Assembly (NCBI GenBank): GCA_035513055.1
Contig: DATKCT010000180.1
Coordinates: 17,034 to 81,033, forward strand
DNA length: 64,000 nt
Direction: 5' to 3'
Origin: DATKCT01 sp035513055
Lineage (GTDB): Bacteria > Verrucomicrobiota > Verrucomicrobiia > Verrucomicrobiales > DEV007
Each line of letters begins with the position of its first letter. The stretch's first letter is position 1. Positions 57,245 through 64,000 of the stretch are shown here, piece by piece. The translations under genes were made by a program, and so were the position numbers. The notes beneath the pieces are model-generated. The model saw only the letters and a list, made by a program, of their open reading frames with translations, was not told the origin of the DNA and made no database searches.

Positions 57245-58440
57245 GCTCCGGCCTCCCCTATGTCCTCGATCGACTCCACCCAAGGAAGACCGTGCTCCCC
57301 AAGCTTGGCCATAAAGGGATCCGGATCGAGCTGCTCCAGATTGAACACGCCTTCGCCCCGCCAGGAGCCGGTGAGCATGAGCAGTCCGCCAATCATTGCC
57401 GGCACTCCCGTGGTGTAGGAAACAGCCTGCGACCCGGTCTCGCGATAGCAGGCTTCATGATCGCAAATGTTGTAGATGTGATAGCGCCGCTTGCGTCCGT
57501 CCTTGACCCCCTCCATCCAGCAGCCAATGCAGGTTTTGCCCCGCGTCCGCGCACCCAGCGAACCCGGATCCGGCAACACCGCCTTCAGGAATTGCAATGG
57601 AATGATCTCTCTCCCCTCATACATCACCGGATCGATGCGAGTCATTCCCACATTTTCCAATACGCGCAGGTGATTGAGATAGTTGTCCGAGAAGGTCATC
57701 CAAAAACGCAACTCCTGCACTCCCGGCAAGTGACGGGCCAACGACTCTAGTTCCTCGTGGTACAGCAAGTAGATCTTCCTCGATCCGATTCCCGCCGGAA
57801 AATCGAAATCCCGCGCCATCGACAGCGGCTCTGTCTCGATCCACTCGCCATCCTGGTAAAAGCGGCCCGGCGCCGTCACTTCCCGAATATTGATCTCCGG
57901 ATTGAAGTTTGTGGCGAACGGCAATCCGTGGTCGCCCGCATTGCAATCGATGATGTCCACACGGCGGATCTCGTCGAAATGGTGCTTGAGGGCGTGGGCG
58001 CAGAACACGTTGGTCACCCCAGGGTCGAAGCCGGATCCCAGAAGAGCCATCCGGCCCGCGTCCCGAAACCGCTCATGATAGTTCCACTGCTCCCGATACG
58101 AAAAACGCGCCTCGTCCCGCGGCTCGTAATTGGCCGTGTCCAGGTAATCCACTCCACAGCGCAGACAAGCCTCCATGATCGTAAGATCTTGATAGGGCAA
58201 AGCCACGTGGATCACCAGCGCCGGATCCTCCCGTTCCAGCAATGCCGTCAGTTGATCCACGTCGTCCGCGTCCACCGCCGCAGTCCGAACCGGGCGCGAC
58301 AGCTCCGCGGCGATCGCGTCGCATTTCGCCTTGGTCCGGCTGGCCAGACAAATCGCGGTGAACACTTCCGGAACCGCCGCGCATTTGTGCGCCACCACCC
58401 GTCCCACTCCGCCCGCTCCCAATATGACAACTTTGGACAT
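57241..58440 (-). CDS. carboxynorspermidine/carboxyspermidine dehydrogenase
   Basis: 399 residues, saccharopine-dehydrogenase-like. It condenses aspartate semialdehyde with putrescine or diaminopropane and reduces the imine with NADPH, giving carboxyspermidine or carboxynorspermidine. The Rossmann motif VVILGAGGVGRVVAHKCA is at the N terminus, followed by VIHVALPYQDLTIMEACLR, VDYLDTANYEPRDEARFSY, GMALLGSGFDPGVTNVFCAH-like (here RMALLGSGFDPGVTNVFCAH), DCNAGDHGLPFATNFNPEIN and SYTTGVPAMIGGLLMLTGSW. Between speA and nspC on the minus strand, it defines the alternative polyamine pathway. The gap to the speA stop is only 30 bases. Confidence 0.92.
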   Translation of the reverse strand: MSKVVILGAGGVGRVVAHKCAAVPEVFTAICLASRTKAKCDAIAAELSRPVRTAAVDADDVDQLTALLEREDPALVIHVALPYQDLTIMEACLRCGVDYLDTANYEPRDEARFSYREQWNYHERFRDAGRMALLGSGFDPGVTNVFCAHALKHHFDEIRRVDIIDCNAGDHGLPFATNFNPEINIREVTAPGRFYQDGEWIETEPLSMARDFDFPAGIGSRKIYLLYHEELESLARHLPGVQELRFWMTFSDNYLNHLRVLENVGMTRIDPVMYEGREIIPLQFLKAVLPDPGSLGARTRGKTCIGCWMEGVKDGRKRRYHIYNICDHEACYRETGSQAVSYTTGVPAMIGGLLMLTGSWRGEGVFNLEQLDPDPFMAKLGEHGLPWVESIEDIGEAGA

Positions 58441-58470
58441 AATCTTGCGCCCGGAAATGCGCGGCTCCTT

Positions 58471-60405
58471 TCAGGGATGCTCATAATACGTGTAACCCCT
58501 CAATCCGTCCTCGTAAGCAGTCAGAATCCGACGCCGCTCCTGCGGCGTAATCCGGCCCTCCGCCACCGCCGCTTCTGCGAAGTGCCGAAAACGCGCGGCC
58601 AACTCTTTGGGATCGTACTCGACATAGGCAAGCACATCCGCCACCGAGTCGCCCTTGATTTCATGCGTGTAGCGTATCCTTCCGTCCTCCAGAGAAATAC
58701 TCACCACGTTGGTGTCCCCGAGCAAGTTGTGCAGGTCGCCCAAGGTTTCCTGATAGGCGCCCACCAGAAAAACCCCCAGAAAATAATCCTCGTCATCCCG
58801 CAAGGGATGCACCGGCAGCCCCTGATGCGAATCCCGTAAATTGATGAAACGGTCCATCTTTCCGTCACAATCACAGGTGATGTCGGCCAGAATCGCTCGT
58901 CGTACCGGCCGTTCTCCCAACCGGTGAATCGGCATCACCGGAAACAATTGGGAGATGGCCCAAGAATCCGGTAACGATTGAAAGAGACTGAAGTTTCCGT
59001 AGTAAAAATCCACCAGCGTGCCCTGCAAGTCCTCCAACTCCTCGGGAATCGGGTCCATATCCTCGACCAGCCGGGCGATGCGCGTCACTAAATGCCAAAA
59101 CATCTTTTCTCCCAATCCCCTCTCCCGCAGCGAGATCGATCCATGCACAAACAACGACCGCAACTGGTCCCGGTAATAGACTGCGTCGTTGAGGCCCTCC
59201 CGCGCCGTCCGCTGAGAAAGCGCTTCCTCCACCGAGTACAAATCGGCCAGGGTCTCGTGAGCGCCCTTCGGAAGCGCAGCCGGACTCGCCGGCGGTTCGA
59301 AGGAACTCACGTCGAGGATATTGAACAACAGCACCGAGTAATAGGCCACCACGGCCCGGCCTGATTCCGTGATGATGTCCGGATGAGCCACCTCCGCCTC
59401 GTCGGTCACCTGCTTGATCGCTTCGATCACGTCGACGCAGTACTCCTGAATCCCATAGTTGCTGCTGCTCGGAGAACTGCTCTGGGAACCGTCGTAATCC
59501 ACCGCCAATCCACCCCCCAAATCGAGCAAACCCATCGGGGCCCCTTCCTGAACGAGATTGACGTAGATCCGGGTCGCCTCCACGCAGGCCTCCCGGATAG
59601 CCCGAATGTTGGGGATCTGACTGCCCTGATGATAGTGCAAGAGCCGGAGACAGTGCAGACTGCCCTGCTCCTTGAGGTAGTCGACCGCATCAATGACCTG
59701 CGACATGTTCAGTCCGAAGACGCTGCGGTCTCCTGCCGATTCCGCCCAGTGACCCGAGCCCCGCGTCGACAGCCGCACCCGGATACCCAGCGCCGGATCG
59801 ATCCCCAGCAACCGCGCCCGCTCCAAGATCAGCGGAAGCTCGCCCGGCATCTCCAACACCAGAATCACCTGCAAGCCCATCCGGCTCGACTGCAAGGCCA
59901 AATCAATGAACTCCTCGTCCTTGTAGCCGTTGCAAATGATGTACGCCTCCCGGTCTCGCAGGTAGGCCAGCGCCGCAATCAACTCCGGTTTGCTCCCGGC
60001 CTCCAACCCGTAATGATAGCGCTCGCCAAACCGGGTGATCTCCTCCAACACCTGCTGCTGCTGGTTGACCTTGATCGGATACACTCCCCGGTAAACCCCG
60101 TGGTAGGAACTCTCCCGGATCGCTTGCGCGAAGCTCTCGTTCAACTCCGCTATCCGCGACGTCAGAAAGTCCCGGAACCGCAGCAGGACCGGCAATTGCG
60201 TCCCCCTCTCCCGCAGCCCCCGCAGAATCTCGATCAGGCTCACTCCGCCCGGGTCCGGATTCCCTTCCCGGAAGTTCACCACGACCTCACCGGCAGGAGA
60301 AATATCAAAATAGCCGTTCGACCAGTTCCGGATGCCGTAAAGCGCCGCCGCTTGTTCGACATCCCACTGGACCGATACGGGACGCTGCAAGGCCATCGTG
60401 GACAT
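58471..60405 (-). CDS. speA: biosynthetic arginine decarboxylase
   Basis: 644 residues, the standard SpeA length. Converts arginine to agmatine with PLP and Mg, the first step of polyamine synthesis. Motifs: YFDISPAGEVVVNF, RFRDFLTSRIAELNESFAQA, the PLP lysine in GVYPIKVNQQQQVLEEI, GLEAGSKPELIAAL, YIICNGYKDEEFIDLAL, LHYHQGSQIPNIRAIREACV, LDLGGGLAVDYDGS and the late CDCDGKMDRFI. First gene of the operon with the dehydrogenase and nspC. Agmatine-to-putrescine enzymes are not in this window and must be encoded elsewhere. An in-frame ATG at codon 4 is an equally plausible start. Confidence 0.96.
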   Translation of the reverse strand: MSTMALQRPVSVQWDVEQAAALYGIRNWSNGYFDISPAGEVVVNFREGNPDPGGVSLIEILRGLRERGTQLPVLLRFRDFLTSRIAELNESFAQAIRESSYHGVYRGVYPIKVNQQQQVLEEITRFGERYHYGLEAGSKPELIAALAYLRDREAYIICNGYKDEEFIDLALQSSRMGLQVILVLEMPGELPLILERARLLGIDPALGIRVRLSTRGSGHWAESAGDRSVFGLNMSQVIDAVDYLKEQGSLHCLRLLHYHQGSQIPNIRAIREACVEATRIYVNLVQEGAPMGLLDLGGGLAVDYDGSQSSSPSSSNYGIQEYCVDVIEAIKQVTDEAEVAHPDIITESGRAVVAYYSVLLFNILDVSSFEPPASPAALPKGAHETLADLYSVEEALSQRTAREGLNDAVYYRDQLRSLFVHGSISLRERGLGEKMFWHLVTRIARLVEDMDPIPEELEDLQGTLVDFYYGNFSLFQSLPDSWAISQLFPVMPIHRLGERPVRRAILADITCDCDGKMDRFINLRDSHQGLPVHPLRDDEDYFLGVFLVGAYQETLGDLHNLLGDTNVVSISLEDGRIRYTHEIKGDSVADVLAYVEYDPKELAARFRHFAEAAVAEGRITPQERRRILTAYEDGLRGYTYYEHP

Positions 60406-60551
60406 GAAGCGCCCAGCATAAACTCCGGCCCTCTCCCCGCAACGGGATTCCTTTCCCGACTGCCGCCGTCATCGCCGCCGTCATTCGCGCAGTGGCCGCC
60501 CGATCCATCGCCTTGCGCTCGCCGCCCCTCAACCGATCCCCCGCAAGAGCG

Positions 60552-63500
60552 TCACCCCGGACTAGCAGAACGCCGAGCCGCAAGCCGCACGAACACGGCG
60601 CCTTGCCCTCCCAGCTCGACGGACAACAGCCTCGTCACCTGCTCGCTTCCACTCGCTGGATCCTCCTCGAGCGCCTCCTCCCATTCCCATTCCTCCAACG
60701 CGCGCCAGCCACCCCCAGTCAGATCGCTCGACACTTCAAGCCACAAGTCGACCCCGCTGGGAACCTCGCCGCCTCGCCGCCACCGCGCCCGGATCCGCCC
60801 GTCCTCCGTGAATCCATCCAGACTCAAGCCGGCTTGCGCCTCGATCGGATTCAGCCCCAAGGCATACTCCAGGAGGTTGGCCAGACCGTCCCCATCCGGG
60901 TCCGAATTCACCAACGACGCAGGCCCTCCCTGAGGAAACCATCGAGCCGTCCATTGCTCCAAGGGGTCTTCGCCCGCCTCCGTCTCTCCAAAAGGACTGC
61001 CGTCCGCGCGCAGCCCCGGTGAAAACAAACGCCCCTCACCGCCTTCCGCCCAGGAGTGCTCGACCCACACGCGTCCGGCCACGTCGGGATCCCGGTTGAG
61101 CGACTGGCCCGAGCCCCCCTCCCGTCCATAGCTCACCTCTTCCACCGGCGCTCCCTCCCGGTTCATCAAGATCACTGTGTCTCCGCCGTTGTTCAATCCC
61201 AACCTGCCGGTGCTTGCCGTCAGCAGTTGCGCCCCGCCCGACTCAGGGGCCGGAAGTCCTCCGCCGAACACCACCACGGCCAAACCCGGTCCCAACACCG
61301 TTCCCTCGGCAAATACATGGCGCAACGCAGCTCCATCCGAGATCGTCCAACCCGAAAGATCGATCGCGGTCTGCGAACCGTTGACCAATTCCACAAACTC
61401 GTCCGCGGAACTGTCCCGCACCCCATCGCCGTTGGCGTCTCCTTCCAAATGCTCTGGTCTGCTCCCAGGTGGATCCGCTAGGATCTCGTTGATCACCACG
61501 CCCTCAGGCGCGCGCAACGCGTCTCGAATCCACACCGTGACACTCGCCTCCCGGTAGCCCGGCGCCAAAACAATCCACTCCGCCATTCGGTCCCCCTGGG
61601 CCAACCCATCGTCCTCCGCCCAGAAAGCGACTTCCGCACCGGCCTCTCCCGCAGGAACGATCAGATCGCCCGCCACGATGATGCCCGTTCCTTCCAGCCC
61701 GGTGAATGTCAACTCCACCTCAGGCCCGCCCAACCGGGGCCTCCCTCCAATCAGCTCGTGCAAGGTCACCCGAAGCCATCCTGCCTCCTCCCCTTCCCGG
61801 ACCTCTGCCGGCTCCAGCTCGACTCGCAGAATGTCGAGCTGCAAATCGATCACATCGACCTCCGCCCGGCCAGGAAGATATCCGTCCGCCTCCGCCGTCA
61901 CTCCCACTGCTTTCGCATCTCCGTCAGGCCTATCATCAGCCGCCGTCCGCAAGAGGAACTCCGCAGCGCCGTCCCCGGCCAGAATCACCAGTTCCGCGGG
62001 TTCAACCTCTAGCTCCTCTCCATCCTCGACCGTCAAACGCACTCGAACCTCTTCCTCGAATCCAGAGGACCCAATCCGATGCACGACGCCTCGCGTTTCC
62101 CATGGCAATCCTGCATCGTTCGGCTCCGCCAACTCCGCGCTCTCCAACTCCACCGCCAAACGGTCCGGCACTCCCGCATAAGAAACGCCCGCCGCCCTGG
62201 TCCCCGGAGAAAAGGCCGCGCCCAAGCTCTCCTCAATCGCATCGTGCCGCAGCACACCTGCCGTTCCGCCGCCGGGACCCGGAATCAACGAAACCCCGGG
62301 AACAGCCTCGCCCGGACCATAGACCAACGCGTTCACGGAAACACCCCAGGGGTCGCGCAGCACGACCGTATCGCCTTCGTCCGCCAGAAACAGGCGGCCC
62401 GACTGCGCCGCTTGAGCCGTCGCCCCCCCAAACCACCAATCCGGCGTTCCCGCCATGAGCCCCTGGAAAACAACCAAAGCTCCGCCCGCCGCCAACAGCG
62501 TTCCCTCGGCAAACCTGTGACGTTCCACGAGTTCGGAGGAACTGCCGAATGTCCACAGGCTCCAGCCGCCGATGTCCAACTCGGCGCCGCTTGCGTTGAC
62601 CACCTCCACAAACTCGTCGTCGAAGTTCGCCGCCCCGTCCCGGTTCGGATCCCCGGTTGAACTGTCGGGAAAAACTTCCGTCAGAATCACCTCGGGACGC
62701 GGCGTCACGTCCTCGATGATCACCGGCGCAGAGGCCGGCGCCGCCCCTGGCGCTTCCGCCCAGACCACCGCCTCTTCATTGCCCCCCAGCCCGGGGTCCT
62801 CCAGCACGCCGCTCCGCCATTCCGCGATGGGGAATTCTTCCGTCAACGCGACCTCGTCCGGAAGTTGCAGCCGGGAAGCCCCCGATCCCTCTGCCCGAAG
62901 CCGCACGCTCAATCCGCCCGGCGGCAGGTGGTCCGATCCAACCCGGAACCGCAGCGCCTCGGGCCCGCCGTCCTCCCGCACCCGCCCCGGTTCCACCGAC
63001 AACCACAGGCGCAACGGGCCTGCGCCACCCCTCGCCGTATACAAACCGAAAACGGTGCGCAAGGCCACTGCGTGACCGCTCAGGTCCAATGCCCCTAACT
63101 GTCGCGCAGAACCAAAGCGCCAATGCTTCGCGTCAAATCCGCCTGGGTCCGGCCCGGTCTCATCCGCGCGATAGGCATAGGAGTCCCCATAATACCAACC
63201 CTCCCCGGCCGCCGGCCCGTCCGGATTGCCAAAAACGTCGACAACCACGCCGTCGAAGTAGAGTTCCACGGCATCGTCGCCGTTGACCGCCACCACGCCG
63301 CTCACGTAATCCGGCGGAACTCCGAAGACCGCTTCCCAGGACGCCGCCGCCGTCGCCACCCGCAGGTAACGTCCCGCCTCGACCGGTCCCGCAGGAAAGA
63401 CAAACTCGAGTCCATCCGAACCATCTCCGTTATTGGCGATCCCGAGCCCATAGCGGCTCAGGTCTGCCACGTCCGCAATCGCAAATACCTCCACGCCCTT

Positions 63501-63632
63501 GGGCAATCCGCCCGGGAGCCCCCCGTCCACGACGCCGGTGAGCACCAACGCCCCCTGCGCCTCCGTCTCCGCGCCGCTGCCGGACGCCGCCGCCCAGACC
63601 ATCATCCCAACCGCCAACCATCGCTTTTCCAT
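60552..63632 (-). CDS. large secreted protein with three lamin-tail domains
   Basis: About 1026 residues, signal peptide MEKRWLAVGMMVWAAASGSG. The first domain (about 25-165) is the lamin-tail type found in extracellular nucleases: LPKGVEVFAIADVADLSRYG, YVSGVVAVNGDDAVELYFDG and GWYYGDSYAYRADETGPDPG. Two further lamin-tail domains follow (about 315-435: DDEFVEVVNASGAELDIGGW; about 720-850: ADEFVELVNGSQTAIDLSGW), with Calx-beta-like segments between them. The C terminus has DPDGDGLANLLEYALGLNP and a beta module. No nuclease core is attached, so the protein may be structural or adhesive. The Fur-like palindrome 73 bases upstream suggests iron-responsive expression. Confidence 0.82.
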   Translation of the reverse strand: MEKRWLAVGMMVWAAASGSGAETEAQGALVLTGVVDGGLPGGLPKGVEVFAIADVADLSRYGLGIANNGDGSDGLEFVFPAGPVEAGRYLRVATAAASWEAVFGVPPDYVSGVVAVNGDDAVELYFDGVVVDVFGNPDGPAAGEGWYYGDSYAYRADETGPDPGGFDAKHWRFGSARQLGALDLSGHAVALRTVFGLYTARGGAGPLRLWLSVEPGRVREDGGPEALRFRVGSDHLPPGGLSVRLRAEGSGASRLQLPDEVALTEEFPIAEWRSGVLEDPGLGGNEEAVVWAEAPGAAPASAPVIIEDVTPRPEVILTEVFPDSSTGDPNRDGAANFDDEFVEVVNASGAELDIGGWSLWTFGSSSELVERHRFAEGTLLAAGGALVVFQGLMAGTPDWWFGGATAQAAQSGRLFLADEGDTVVLRDPWGVSVNALVYGPGEAVPGVSLIPGPGGGTAGVLRHDAIEESLGAAFSPGTRAAGVSYAGVPDRLAVELESAELAEPNDAGLPWETRGVVHRIGSSGFEEEVRVRLTVEDGEELEVEPAELVILAGDGAAEFLLRTAADDRPDGDAKAVGVTAEADGYLPGRAEVDVIDLQLDILRVELEPAEVREGEEAGWLRVTLHELIGGRPRLGGPEVELTFTGLEGTGIIVAGDLIVPAGEAGAEVAFWAEDDGLAQGDRMAEWIVLAPGYREASVTVWIRDALRAPEGVVINEILADPPGSRPEHLEGDANGDGVRDSSADEFVELVNGSQTAIDLSGWTISDGAALRHVFAEGTVLGPGLAVVVFGGGLPAPESGGAQLLTASTGRLGLNNGGDTVILMNREGAPVEEVSYGREGGSGQSLNRDPDVAGRVWVEHSWAEGGEGRLFSPGLRADGSPFGETEAGEDPLEQWTARWFPQGGPASLVNSDPDGDGLANLLEYALGLNPIEAQAGLSLDGFTEDGRIRARWRRGGEVPSGVDLWLEVSSDLTGGGWRALEEWEWEEALEEDPASGSEQVTRLLSVELGGQGAVFVRLAARRSASPG

Positions 63633-63649
63633 ACCGCTTCTGTTGCTGT

Positions 63650-63666
63650 TGTCAGTATCACTGACA
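63650..63666. promoter_or_regulatory. perfect 17-base inverted repeat near the LTD gene start
   Basis: TGTCAGT-atc-ACTGACA, 7-base arms with a 3-base spacer, 18 bases upstream of the LTD gene ATG. The position suits a repressor operator or a leader hairpin; the regulator is unknown. Confidence 0.45.
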
Positions 63667-63704
63667 TACACACTTCATCAGCGCAAGACCAATTTTTCGC
63701 TGTG

Positions 63705-63719
63705 TGAGAATTATTCTCG
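63705..63719. promoter_or_regulatory. Fur-box-like palindrome
   Basis: TGAGAATTATTCTCG matches the 7-1-7 Fur consensus TGATAATNATTATCA at 12 of 15 positions and contains GAGAAT-t-ATTCTC, a core seen in many proteobacterial Fur sites. It lies about 73 bases upstream of the LTD gene start, a normal operator distance. Confidence 0.45.
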
Positions 63720-63762
63720 GTCAACCCCGGCCGGGCCCGCGGGCGCGCCCGGCGCCGCCCTG

Positions 63763-63879
63763 CTGCTGAAGCAAGCGGTCTCGGCCCATCGGGAGGCACT
63801 GAAGGTCTTCACCCGAAAAGACTTCCCTTACCACTGGGCGAGCACGCAGAACAATCTCAACGGCCTCCTGGCAGCACTT
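63763..63879 (+). pseudogene. TPR protein fragment
   Basis: Plus-strand reading gives LLKQAVSAHREALKVFTRKD then FPYHWASTQNNLNGLLAAL. This is the characteristic ~42-residue tetratricopeptide unit of bacterial TPR repeat proteins (consensus LxEAVAAYREALEVxTRExxPxxWAxTQNNLGxAL). Only one unit is present; no start, no second repeat. The frame stays open but the similarity ends abruptly at AAL, where the next fragment begins. Confidence 0.6.
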
Positions 63880-63964
63880 TCCTATCTCCGACATCCCCGA
63901 GGAAACCGTCTGGCTTGCCTCCCAGAAGTCCGAGCGCCCGTGTTGCTTCGGCAAGAGTGCGTGA
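63878..63964 (+). pseudogene. tyrosine-recombinase (integrase) N-terminal fragment
   Basis: In the frame shifted by one base from the TPR piece the sequence reads FPISDIPEETVWLASQKSER and then PCCFGKSA before a TGA at 63962-63964. The first twenty residues resemble the SAM-like N-terminal segment of phage-type integrases (xDIPEExxWLANQKSxRTRxAY). The fragment is short and likely decayed by frameshift. Confidence 0.45.
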
Positions 63965-64000
63965 GGGCGCGGGCGGCTCCGGCTAGGGTTGGGTCCAGCC

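Noticed and set aside
1..64000. tRNA, rRNA or CRISPR elements
   Set aside because: No T-loop GGTTCGA-type tRNA signatures, no rRNA-like blocks and no regularly spaced direct repeats were seen.

Overview
The window looks like a chromosomal segment of a GC-rich PVC-superphylum bacterium, most likely Verrucomicrobiota. The evidence is its family content: a PVC-type heme-binding CxxCH dehydrogenase/HEAT protein, lamin-tail/CotH giant secreted proteins, an SHD1-domain protein, PQQ-like propeller proteins, a zinc-ribbon Ser/Thr kinase paired with an ECF sigma factor, and a DUF3311/sodium-symporter pair. No rRNA, tRNA, CRISPR array or intact insertion sequence was recognised. Several decayed fragments of mobile elements or other genes lie in gaps and at the right edge.

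Layout. 0-5.7 kb: Nramp-related transporter, then a coupled sppA-CPBP protease-thiL operon on the minus strand, divergent from a riboflavin enzyme (RibB fused to a zinc-less RibA-like domain) that is followed by an IS200-like transposase remnant. 5.8-9.1 kb: glycerophosphodiesterase, a glycogen-phosphorylase remnant, a leucine-rich-repeat protein and an SHD1 protein. 9.4-14.7 kb: kinase/pseudokinase/RDD membrane protein with its ECF sigma factor, a spermidine-synthase-like protein and a small orphan. 14.8-20.3 kb: a tightly overlapping three-gene signalling operon (CHASE3 hybrid kinase, receiver-kinase, sigma54 activator) divergent from a small stress cluster (DUF892-like, CsbD, DUF1328). A candidate -24/-12 promoter and an upstream inverted repeat lie between them. 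20.4-32.7 kb: DUF2314 protein, PQQ dehydrogenase, CotH/LTD protein, an orphan PhoB-like regulator and a PVC heme protein.

32.8-43.4 kb: recQ, gpmI, two secreted proteins, fbaA, two membrane proteins, fabG, and a sodium:solute symporter with its DUF3311 partner. 43.4-52.4 kb: two secreted PQQ-like propeller proteins, an FG-GAP/UnbV lipoprotein whose single reading frame is interrupted by one in-frame TGA, a 5'-truncated LamG protein and a Dabb protein. 52.5-60.4 kb: a SNF2-family helicase and a polyamine operon (speA, carboxyspermidine dehydrogenase, nspC) that converts arginine toward spermidine/norspermidine without S-adenosylmethionine decarboxylase. 60.5-64 kb: a large LTD protein preceded by a Fur-box-like palindrome, then TPR and integrase fragments.

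The most notable observations are the in-frame TGA followed 17 nt later by a GGUC-loop hairpin resembling a bacterial SECIS, the predicted sigma54 circuit controlling the stress cluster, the kinase-pseudokinase fusion, the Fur-like box on the LTD gene, and the dispersed short repeat found in three intergenic spaces. All functional statements come from reading the sequence and recalled family knowledge; no database search was run.
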